A program made the position numbers and the translations under genes. A stretch of DNA of 20,401 nt from an uncultured Collinsella sp. (GTDB lineage: Bacteria > Actinomycetota > Coriobacteriia > Coriobacteriales > Coriobacteriaceae): the NCBI GenBank assembly GCA_934654765.1, contig CAKUGX010000025.1, positions 1 to 20,401 of the forward strand, in the 5' to 3' direction. Below are positions 6,683 through 12,455 of this stretch, one piece after another (within the stretch, counting starts at the first letter, position 1; every line of letters starts with the position of its first letter). The notes under the pieces are model-generated. The model made no database searches. It was given only the letters and a program-made list of their open reading frames with translations, and was not told where the DNA came from.

Positions 6683-8020
6683 TTAGGGAAGTTCGCGCTT
6701 GACAACCTCGACGATGTCGTCGACAACGCGCTGGGTCAGCTCGTGCGTCTCGGCCTCGGCCATAACGCGGACCAGCGGCTCGGTACCGCTCGGGCGCACC
6801 AGAATGCGGCCGCGGCCGTCAAGCTCCTTCTCGGCAGCAGCGACGGCATCCCAGATGGGCTGGCAATCGTCCAGACCAGCCTTGTTGTCGGAATGCACGT
6901 TGACGAGTACCTGCGGGTACTTCTTCATGATGCCGGCAAGATCGGTGAGGGTACGACCGGTGCGCTTGAGCACGGCCAGCAGCTGCAGAGCCGTCACCAG
7001 GCCGTCACCGGTGGTGTTGTGCTCCAGGAAGATGATGTGGCCGGACTGTTCGCCGCCGATGACGGCGCCGTCCGCGAGCATACGCTCAAGAACATAGCGG
7101 TCGCCCACGGCAGTCTGAACCATTTCGAAGCCCTGCTCCTTCATGGCAATGGAGAAGCCCAGGTTGCACATAACGGTCGAGACGATCTCGGAGTTGGCGA
7201 GCTTGCCGCGGGCAGCCAGGTCGGAGCCGCAGATGGCCAGGATGTAGTCACCATCGATCTCGTTGCCCTCGCTGTCCACGAACAGCACGCGGTCGGCGTC
7301 GCCGTCGTGAGCCAGGCCGATATCGGCATGGGTGCGCAGCACGAGCTCGCGCAGGGGCTCAAGGTGAGTGGAGCCGCACTCAACGTTAATGTCGGTGCCA
7401 CAGTAATCGGTGTTGATGGCATGGACCGTGGCGCCCAGGCGCTGCAGCGCGGCAGGCGTGGTCTGGCAAGAAGCGCCATGGCCGCAGTCGACGGCAACGA
7501 CTAGGCCATCGAGCCTCAGGCCATCAAGCGTATCGATGGCGTGGTCGACATATGCCTTGCGGGCGTCTTTCATCTTGATGATGTGACCCACGCCGGCACC
7601 GGTCGGCAGCGTGTCGGCAGCCATGGCTTCCTCGGACATGACCCAGGCGCTGATCTCTTCCTCGACCGCATCGGGAAGCTTCATGCCCTTGCGGCTAAAG
7701 AACTTGATGCCGTTGAACTCCGGCGGATTATGCGAAGCAGAGATGACGATGCCGCCATCGAGCTCGTTCTGGACGGTGAGCAGCGCCACGGCAGGCGTGG
7801 GGATGACGCCGCAGCAGTGCGGACGGCCGCCCTCGGCCATGATGCCGGCAGTCAGAGCGCTCTCGAGCATGGTGCCCGAAAGACGCGTATCGCGGCCGAT
7901 GCAGATGTCTGGGCCAAGGAACTTGGTCGCCGCGCGGCCCAGGCGAAACGCGAGGTCGCACGAGAGGTCGGCGTTGGCGACGCCACGGACGCCATCGGTA
8001 CCGAAGATGTTCTGGGGCAT
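6683..8020 (-). CDS. glmM: Phosphoglucosamine mutase GlmM, 445 aa
   Basis: GlmM interconverts glucosamine-6-phosphate and glucosamine-1-phosphate, the precursor of UDP-N-acetylglucosamine for peptidoglycan. All four domains show their signatures: FGTDGVRG (6-13), the active-site loop ISASHNPPEFNG with phosphoserine S96, the metal-binding DGDADR (239-244), the sugar-specificity loop GGEQSGH (322-328) and the phosphate-binding RPSGTEP (409-415). The length is typical of the family. ATG 8020 has AAGGAG 7 nt upstream. It follows the rplM-rpsI operon but is separated from it by a strong terminator, so it needs its own promoter, and it probably leads a glmM-IIA transcript. Confidence 0.97.
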   Translation of the reverse strand: MPQNIFGTDGVRGVANADLSCDLAFRLGRAATKFLGPDICIGRDTRLSGTMLESALTAGIMAEGGRPHCCGVIPTPAVALLTVQNELDGGIVISASHNPPEFNGIKFFSRKGMKLPDAVEEEISAWVMSEEAMAADTLPTGAGVGHIIKMKDARKAYVDHAIDTLDGLRLDGLVVAVDCGHGASCQTTPAALQRLGATVHAINTDYCGTDINVECGSTHLEPLRELVLRTHADIGLAHDGDADRVLFVDSEGNEIDGDYILAICGSDLAARGKLANSEIVSTVMCNLGFSIAMKEQGFEMVQTAVGDRYVLERMLADGAVIGGEQSGHIIFLEHNTTGDGLVTALQLLAVLKRTGRTLTDLAGIMKKYPQVLVNVHSDNKAGLDDCQPIWDAVAAAEKELDGRGRILVRPSGTEPLVRVMAEAETHELTQRVVDDIVEVVKRELP

Positions 8021-8044
8021 AGGATCGCTCCTTCCCTAGCAGGC

Positions 8045-8073
8045 GATATACAACCGCCCACCCTAGTCGAAAA
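8045..8073 (-). promoter_or_regulatory. Possible glmM promoter
   Basis: On the minus strand TATATC (8045-8050) could be a -10 element, with a poor -35 (TTTTCG, 17 bp upstream) inside the U-tract of the rpsI terminator. A promoter is expected here because the terminator isolates glmM from rpsI. The match is weak. Confidence 0.25.
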
Positions 8074-8113
8074 AGAAAAGCGGGACCCGCCGAGGAATCG
8101 GCAGGCCCCGCTT
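8068..8113 (-). terminator. Strong intrinsic terminator of the rplM-rpsI operon
   Basis: A 16-bp stem (8098-8113 with 8078-8093 on the minus strand, two G-U pairs) closes a TTCC tetraloop and is followed by a run of T residues broken by one C. It starts 31 nt after the rpsI stop. Confidence 0.95.
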
Positions 8114-8143
8114 GTACATTGTATCTCGTAAGGAGATAAAACC

Positions 8144-8539
<396 letters not shown>

Positions 8540-8541
8540 CT

Positions 8542-8985
8542 TTAAGCCTCCAGCTCAATCTTCGTGGGGTTCTGGGCAGCATGCGGATGCTCGGCACCAG
8601 CGTAGACCTTAAGCTTGGTCATCTGGGCACGGCCGAGGGTGGTCTTAGGCAGCATACCGCGAACGGCGCGCTCGATGACCTTCTCCGGGTGCTTCTCCAT
8701 AGCCTGGCGGAAGCTCTCAGCCTTGAGGCCGCCGTTGTAGCCGCTGTGGCGATAATAGGTCTTCGTGTCGGCCTTGTTACCGGTAAGCTGGACCTTATCG
8801 GCGTTGATGACGACAACGAAGTCGCCGCAGTCGCTGTTGGGCGTGAACTGGGGCTTGTTCTTACCGCGCAGGATCATTGCGATCTGGGTGGCAAGACGGC
8901 CCAGGACAGCACCATCGGCGTCGACGAGAACCCAGTTGCGCTGGACCTCGCCCTGCTTGGCGTAGTGAGTCGATTTCGAAATCAC
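8542..8985 (-). CDS. rplM: 50S ribosomal protein L13, 147 aa
   Basis: L13 is an early-assembly protein of the 50S subunit. It shows [48 protein letters not shown] in the N-terminal half, [13 protein letters not shown], and the [30 protein letters not shown] signature near the C-terminus. The start is GTG 8985, supported by GGAGGAG 5 nt upstream. It is the first gene of the rplM-rpsI operon, with a strong promoter and a short hairpin leader upstream. Confidence 0.98.
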   Translation of the reverse strand: MISKSTHYAKQGEVQRNWVLVDADGAVLGRLATQIAMILRGKNKPQFTPNSDCGDFVVVINADKVQLTGNKADTKTYYRHSGYNGGLKAESFRQAMEKHPEKVIERAVRGMLPKTTLGRAQMTKLKVYAGAEHPHAAQNPTKIELEA

Positions 8986-9013
8986 TTAGACTCCTCCATG
9001 TACAGTACGTGTT

Positions 9014-9045
9014 GTTACAGAGATTCACGGGGCTCTGCAAGTAAC
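9014..9045 (-). promoter_or_regulatory. Hairpin at the 5' end of the rplM leader, candidate r-protein autoregulatory site
   Basis: On the minus strand GTTA/TAAC (9042-9045 with 9014-9017) and CAGAG/CTCTG (9033-9037 with 9018-9022) stack with a 4-nt bulge on one side (9038-9041) and a 10-nt loop. The hairpin begins at the predicted transcription start. L13 leaders that bind the protein are known in other phyla; relation to those cannot be tested here. Confidence 0.4.
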
Positions 9046-9051
9046 CCGTCC

Positions 9052-9079
9052 ATATTACCCCGCTCGCCGTACGAGTCAA
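9052..9079 (-). promoter_or_regulatory. Promoter of rplM-rpsI
   Basis: TTGACT (9074-9079), a 16-bp spacer and TAATAT (9052-9057) on the minus strand form a near-consensus housekeeping promoter. The predicted transcription start is close to 9045, about 60 nt before the GTG start of rplM. Confidence 0.82.
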
Positions 9080-9178
9080 CAGGTATTTTGGCTCCGACCA
9101 GAGTTTCTGCACATGTCATCCACGAGCCGTGATTTTCCAGCTCTTTAGCTGTTGTCATTTTTTAAGGGTTCGCCGTCG

Positions 9179-10057
9179 CTAGCGCTCAACGAACTCTTGG
9201 ATTTCCGCGAGCAAGCGCTTTGCCTCCTGGCGGCCCTGGATATACAGGTCGAGAAGCTTGGCCGGATCATGCTCGACATGGCCGACCTCGACCGGCTTTT
9301 GCGGAGCGACGACCAGCGCACGGCCCTCGCGCTCATACTTCCACAGATGCATGCGCTGGATGTTATAGCGGTCGTGGCGCGTCTCGATAGCCTCGAGCAG
9401 ATAGGGGTAGTCGGCATAACGGGCGCGCGCCGCCGGCAAAAACTCGTAGGGCTTTTTCTCATACGAGCGTTCCTGGGTGACGATGACGACCGCGCGATCG
9501 AAGCCCGCCTCCTCGAGCACATGCTCGATGGGAACCGAATCGGCCACGCCGCCGTCGACGTATTTGTGCCCGTCAATCTCGACCGGCGGCGTCACCAGCG
9601 GCAGCGACGTCGAAGCGCGCACGGCGTCGAGGTCGAGCACGGCGCTTTTGACCGGCAGGTACGCGGCGGTTCCAAAGAGCATGTCCGTCGCGACGGCGTA
9701 CATCTCGATGGGGCTCGCGTCGAACGTCTCGTTGTCAAAGGGATCCAGGCGGTCCTGGACATCGTTGAAGATAAAGTCGTAACCCACAATAGAGCCCGTG
9801 GACGCAAACGACGCGGCACCCATGTAGCGGTTGTCGTTGCAGAAGGTCAAATTGACTCGGTTGGTGCGACCGATCTGGTGCGACTTGTAGTTGACGCCAT
9901 TGAGCGCACCGGCCGAGACGCCGTACACCGCCGGAATTTCGACACCGGCCTCCATGAGAACGTCGAGCACGCCGGCGGTAAACTGCCCGCGGAAGCTGCC
10001 GCCCTCCAGGACGAGCGCGACCTTGCCGGCGTTCTTTGCCTTATCTTCTGCAGTCAT
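9179..10057 (-). CDS. Patatin-like phospholipase family protein, 292 aa
   Basis: This is a Ser-Asp dyad hydrolase of the patatin fold, probably acting on acyl esters of lipids in the cytoplasm or at the membrane; the substrate is unknown. The oxyanion loop EGGSFRGQFTAGVLD lies at 18-32, the nucleophile elbow GVSAGAL has S48, and the catalytic aspartate D168 is in VDGGVADSVP. No signal peptide is seen. The family resembles bacterial YjjU-type proteins of about 290-350 residues. ATG 10057 has AGGAGG 5 nt upstream. The gene lies between the tmRNA terminator and the rplM promoter and is probably monocistronic. Its upstream region holds two strong hairpins. Confidence 0.92.
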   Translation of the reverse strand: MTAEDKAKNAGKVALVLEGGSFRGQFTAGVLDVLMEAGVEIPAVYGVSAGALNGVNYKSHQIGRTNRVNLTFCNDNRYMGAASFASTGSIVGYDFIFNDVQDRLDPFDNETFDASPIEMYAVATDMLFGTAAYLPVKSAVLDLDAVRASTSLPLVTPPVEIDGHKYVDGGVADSVPIEHVLEEAGFDRAVVIVTQERSYEKKPYEFLPAARARYADYPYLLEAIETRHDRYNIQRMHLWKYEREGRALVVAPQKPVEVGHVEHDPAKLLDLYIQGRQEAKRLLAEIQEFVER

Positions 10058-10144
10058 ATTGACCTCCTGCGATTGCGTTTTGGCTTTCTTCTACCCAGTT
10101 TTGGAATGGAGGGCGCACGGGTTTTGGAGTTGAGGGGGCGGCCG

Positions 10145-10223
10145 GCGGAAAGCGTGTCCCGTTTTGAGCGTCGATTCCGGGACGCGGTTTCCGCCTGGGA
10201 TCCCATTGGGAAACTGCATCCCA
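10145..10223. repeat. Two adjacent strong hairpins upstream of the patatin gene
   Basis: The first has 17-nt arms, GCGGAAAGCGTGTCCCG (10145-10161) and its near-complement (10178-10194), with 15 Watson-Crick pairs, one G-U or A-C position and one mismatch, around a 16-nt loop. The second pairs TGGGAT (10196-10201) with ATCCCA (10218-10223). Neither is followed by a U-tract on either strand. They are probably dispersed intergenic palindromes or leader structures of the patatin gene. Confidence 0.6.
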
Positions 10224-10267
10224 CTCTGCGTTGCCGCGGCGTTTTCTTTACGCCCGCGCCCTGCACA

Positions 10268-10284
10268 GAGTTCGATTCTCCGCG
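10268..10284 (+). repeat. Exact inverted copy of the ssrA T-arm
   Basis: GAGTTCGATTCTCCGCG occurs here on the plus strand and, on the minus strand, in the 3' T-arm of the tmRNA gene (10351-10367). The 17-bp match is perfect and ends sharply on both sides. No tRNA can be built around this copy: there is no matching acceptor arm and no CCA. It may be the scar of an integration or rearrangement event at ssrA. Confidence 0.6.
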
Positions 10285-10296
10285 GTACGGACTAGA

Positions 10297-10333
10297 AATA
10301 AAAAGGCAGGTAGATATGGGTATCTATCTGCCT
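10297..10333 (-). terminator. Intrinsic terminator of ssrA
   Basis: On the minus strand a 13-bp stem (10321-10333 with 10304-10316, one mismatch) around a 4-nt loop is followed by TTTTTATTT. It starts 9 nt after the CCA end of tmRNA. Confidence 0.92.
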
Positions 10334-10341
10334 GTAACTGA

Positions 10342-10705
10342 TGGTGGAGGCGCGGAGAATCGAACTCCGGTCCACGAAAGCCCCCTGATTGGCATCTCCA
10401 AGCTCAGTCGCTGGTTTAGTCTCGGACGCTTTGCGCACAGCGACACGCTCGCGGCGTCCTAACCGGTTCGGTCTTAGCCCGCGCCATACCGATTACGTGC
10501 GCAGGAGCATTCCCCTAAAATGACGTCGCGCCGGTGTCGGGGAAATCACCGGGTTGACGCGCTGCTATAAATTAAGCAGCGAGAGCCATAGGCTCAAAAG
10601 AAGAGTTGTTGTCAATTCAATTTGACGGTACCCCTGTTTAACGAGGCGAGGAGACCTCGGCTTGCTTCCTCTCTCAGAGCTATCGTGTCGAAACCAGTCG
10701 CCCCC
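10342..10705 (-). ncRNA. ssrA: Transfer-messenger RNA (tmRNA), 364 nt
   Basis: tmRNA rescues stalled ribosomes and tags the unfinished protein for proteolysis. The 5' end GGGGGCG (10705-10699) pairs with CGCCTCC (10352-10346), with one G-U, to form the 7-bp acceptor stem, followed by the discriminator A and an encoded CCA. The 5' sequence GACTGGTTTCGACA and the 3' T-arm GGAGTTCGATTCTCC are diagnostic. An internal frame codes the tag DNNSSFEPMALAA followed by TAA, with the stop placed in a hairpin loop as usual. The one-piece gene order and length are normal. Confidence 0.97.
10572..10613 (-). other. ssrA: tmRNA tag reading frame
   Basis: Thirteen codons and TAA encode DNNSSFEPMALAA, ending in the ALAA degron recognised by ClpXP-type proteases. 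GAC at 10611-10613 is the first codon after an in-frame upstream TGA and one ATT codon, so the exact resume codon (ATT or GAC) is not certain. CAGCGAGAGCC on the plus strand marks the GC-rich stem around the stop. Confidence 0.85.
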
Positions 10706-10803
10706 GAATGTTGGGAAAGTCTGGATGGCATTGGGCACACGAGCACCCAACAACCGTCGACTTTTCAAGGAACATGCGAGGCGAGCCCCGCTTGTGGAGT
10801 GTT

Positions 10804-10812
10804 ATCTTACCA
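10804..10812 (-). promoter_or_regulatory. Possible extended -10 promoter of ssrA
   Basis: On the minus strand TGGTAAGAT gives an extended -10 element (TAAGAT, 10804-10809). The -35 region is poor. It would give a precursor leader of about 90 nt, removed by RNase P as usual for tmRNA. Confidence 0.28.
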
Positions 10813-10943
10813 CGTTCTGAAAGCGGACAGCTGTTCTATGCACGAGCTGTGAAGACCCCAATGTGCGCTGCACTTCGCACTTTTGCTACCGATCGCGTCA
10901 CGTATATTTTCGCTGAGCAAAACAACTCGTCGAAAGGACCGTT

Positions 10944-11378
10944 ATGGATACAAAGCAGCAACTCGTCAATGCCCTCGCAGGCCTGGGCTCAACCATTACC
11001 GAAGCCATGGATGTCATCGAGGGCTTTGTCCCCTGCGGACATCCCGCCCTCACGGTGTCGAACGCACTCGTCGCGCTGAACGCTGACGATGACGCAGCTC
11101 TCGCCCAGCAGCTCGAGACCGTCGAGGGCTTTATCGACCACGTGAGCGAGAACCGCGGCGTTACCGCACATCACGATCTCTTTGTTGAACTCGTGGGTCC
11201 CAAAGCCGATCTGCTCGTAGCGATCCGCGAGGTAGGCGCCCTTATGCAGACCGCAGGCGTCAAGAACACCAAGGTCAACGAGTGGGTCTACCGCAGCCTG
11301 GCCGCACTGAACGATTCCGACGAAAAGGCCGCCGAGAAGCTCGCCGAAGCCCCCGCCATCAAGGCTGCGCTTTTGTAA
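10944..11378 (+). CDS. Hypothetical helical protein, 144 aa
   Basis: I do not recognise a family. The protein is acidic, soluble and predicted to be mostly helical, without signal peptide or membrane segment. It has one Cys (PCGHPALT, near residue 32) and a run of Ala/Leu/Glu-rich helices with a C-terminal ELAEAP-type helix (AAEKLAEAPAIKAALL). GAAAGGA lies 5 nt before ATG 10944, so the start is firm. TATATT near 10905 could serve as -10, without a good -35. It is divergent from ssrA and convergent with the toxin-antitoxin operon, and a strong hairpin follows the stop. Codon use is like that of its neighbours. Confidence 0.85.
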   Translation: MDTKQQLVNALAGLGSTITEAMDVIEGFVPCGHPALTVSNALVALNADDDAALAQQLETVEGFIDHVSENRGVTAHHDLFVELVGPKADLLVAIREVGALMQTAGVKNTKVNEWVYRSLAALNDSDEKAAEKLAEAPAIKAALL

Positions 11379-11396
11379 TTTGAGGATGTTAAGGAT

Positions 11397-11434
11397 GCGT
11401 GCCCTTCCGAGCGTTGACGTTCCGAAGGGCACGC
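11397..11434. terminator. Bidirectional hairpin between convergent genes
   Basis: GCGTGCCCTTC (11397-11407) and GAAGGGCACGC (11424-11434) pair perfectly around a 16-nt loop. It sits 18 nt after the stop of the hypothetical gene and 13 nt after that of the PIN toxin gene. No T-run follows on either side, so it may act as a transcript-end stabiliser or a weak terminator. Confidence 0.5.
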
Positions 11435-11447
11435 AGACAGCCAGGCA

Positions 11448-11963
11448 CTATCGGGATACCTGACCACCACGTTCGGCCAAAGCCAGAATCGGCATCATTT
11501 GGCGTGGCGTTTTTGCTGCAATATCGGCATGTTCGAGCAGCTTGCGATCGTTGGTCACCAAGTAATCGACCTGCGCGCGCTTGCACGCGGCAAGCACCAA
11601 GTTGTCCTCGTAATCGCGATGGAGCGCCAAGTATTTGTCGGCGAGCCAAAGGTCCGACGCATCTGCGCCCACGGCTGTGGCGTTTTCGGTCATGTTCCGA
11701 ACAAACGCCAGCGCCGCATCACCAATTGCACGGGCAGACGCCTCGTCGAGCGCTCCCCCGTTGGCAAGAACGCTGCGCTTTAATTCGTGCTGGACAACGT
11801 ACAGCACGTCCTTGGCGATGTGCACAGGAAAGAACAACAACGCTCCCGCCTCCGCGGCCTGTCCGATAAAAGCCCGCGCGACAAGCGACTCGGCATGGTC
11901 GACGCAAAACGAGTCAACCCATACCTTGGCGTCCACCATGATTTTGAGAGGCGTCCCGCTCAC
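11448..11963 (-). CDS. PIN-domain toxin (VapC-like ribonuclease), 171 aa
   Basis: The protein has the PIN nuclease layout: the first-strand acidic residue in KIMVDAKVWVDSF (D11), HRDYEDNLVLAACKRA with D117, E119 and D120, and VDYLVTNDRKLL with D139, the metal-binding acidic set of Mg-dependent ribonucleases. It is expected to cleave tRNA, rRNA or mRNA when freed from its antitoxin. The start is taken as GTG 11963, which overlaps the antitoxin stop in GTGA and has AGGGG about 8 nt upstream. A longer reading frame would run far into the antitoxin gene. At 171 residues it is longer than typical VapC (about 130) owing to an inserted helical part at 60-105. The upstream neighbour is its likely antitoxin. 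Confidence 0.88.
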   Translation of the reverse strand: MSGTPLKIMVDAKVWVDSFCVDHAESLVARAFIGQAAEAGALLFFPVHIAKDVLYVVQHELKRSVLANGGALDEASARAIGDAALAFVRNMTENATAVGADASDLWLADKYLALHRDYEDNLVLAACKRAQVDYLVTNDRKLLEHADIAAKTPRQMMPILALAERGGQVSR

Positions 11964-12295
11964 AGGATCATCCCCTTTTGACGATAGTGTTCGTCCATGG
12001 CCTCCGCATAGACCGTATCCCAATCGCGGTCAGCGGACCCGGGCGACGCAGCGATACCCAAGTTCGCATAGAGCTGATCCGCCGCCGCCCACGACGCGGC
12101 AAACGGGTACCCGGGTGCGATGGCGTGCTGCCGGTCGTCGACGGCCGCGAGCACCTCCTCACACTGGCCGCCGCCCTGCGCGACCTTGGCCACAACCTTT
12201 TTGATGAGCTCGGGCAGTGACCCGCCCGAGAGCCGCAGCGCCTCCTCGGCACGGTTCTTGACCTGGCGATCCACACGAACATTCACCTGTGCCAT
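11960..12295 (-). CDS. RelB/DinJ-like ribbon-helix-helix antitoxin, 111 aa
   Basis: The N-terminus MAQVNVRVDRQVKNRAEEALRLSG is the strand and first helix of RelB/DinJ-type ribbon-helix-helix antitoxins, followed by a second helix (LPELIKKVVAKVAQ). The C-terminal half, rich in Ala, Tyr and acidic residues, should wrap the toxin. ATG 12295 is chosen because it begins the RHH strand. Its ribosome binding site is weak; GTG codons at 12322 and 12313 lie nearer to an AAGGGAG and are alternatives. The gene overlaps the PIN toxin gene by 4 bp and is led by a near-consensus promoter with repeated GCTAGCA sites, which fits autorepression. Confidence 0.85.
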   Translation of the reverse strand: MAQVNVRVDRQVKNRAEEALRLSGGSLPELIKKVVAKVAQGGGQCEEVLAAVDDRQHAIAPGYPFAASWAAADQLYANLGIAASPGSADRDWDTVYAEAMDEHYRQKGMIL

Positions 12296-12335
12296 GCTGC
12301 TAACAGCACCCACGTCGATCACGCTCCCTTCACTT

Positions 12336-12373
12336 GCTAGCACTGCTAGCACCACTATATAGAGACGCTAGCA
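12336..12373 (-). promoter_or_regulatory. Operator-like repeats GCTAGCA x3 over the antitoxin promoter
   Basis: GCTAGCA occurs at 12336-12342, 12345-12351 and 12367-12373; each contains the palindrome GCTAGC. The first two are 9 bp apart around the transcription start, and the third lies in the spacer between -35 and -10. This is the arrangement expected for cooperative binding of an RHH antitoxin. Confidence 0.7.
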
Positions 12374-12382
12374 AGCGGTCAA
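12354..12382 (-). promoter_or_regulatory. Promoter of the antitoxin-toxin operon
   Basis: TTGACC (12377-12382), a 17-bp spacer and TATAGT (12354-12359) on the minus strand. The predicted start of transcription is close to 12347, about 52 nt before ATG 12295. Confidence 0.8.
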
Positions 12383-12385
12383 ACG

Positions 12386-12430
12386 CAAAAAGCCTGCACC
12401 CGAATGGCGGCATGCCATCCGGGTGCAGGC
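12386..12430 (-). terminator. Intrinsic terminator of the P-type ATPase gene
   Basis: On the minus strand GCCTGCACCCG pairs with CGGGTGCAGGC (11 bp, 12420-12430 with 12392-12402). A further inner pairing of ATGGC with GCCAT extends it, and TTTTTG follows. It lies 25 nt after the ATPase stop, and its U-tract almost touches the -35 element of the toxin-antitoxin promoter. Confidence 0.93.
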
Positions 12431-12455
12431 CAAATAACGTGGGCGAACACACCCG

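Noticed and set aside
7541..8131. Plus-strand reading frame of 196 codons
   Set aside because: Antisense to glmM; composition is that of a mirror frame and it has no ribosome binding site.
9138..9162. Plus-strand terminator-like sequence (CAGCT/AGCTG then T-rich)
   Set aside because: Stem of only five pairs, the T-run is displaced from the stem, and no plus-strand gene precedes it.
10230..10295. Possible plus-strand tRNA around the T-arm-like sequence
   Set aside because: No acceptor, D or anticodon arm can be formed and no CCA follows; only the T-arm segment is present.
9152..10462. Long plus-strand reading frame of 436 codons
   Set aside because: It runs antisense through the patatin gene and into the tmRNA gene, so it cannot be a real gene.
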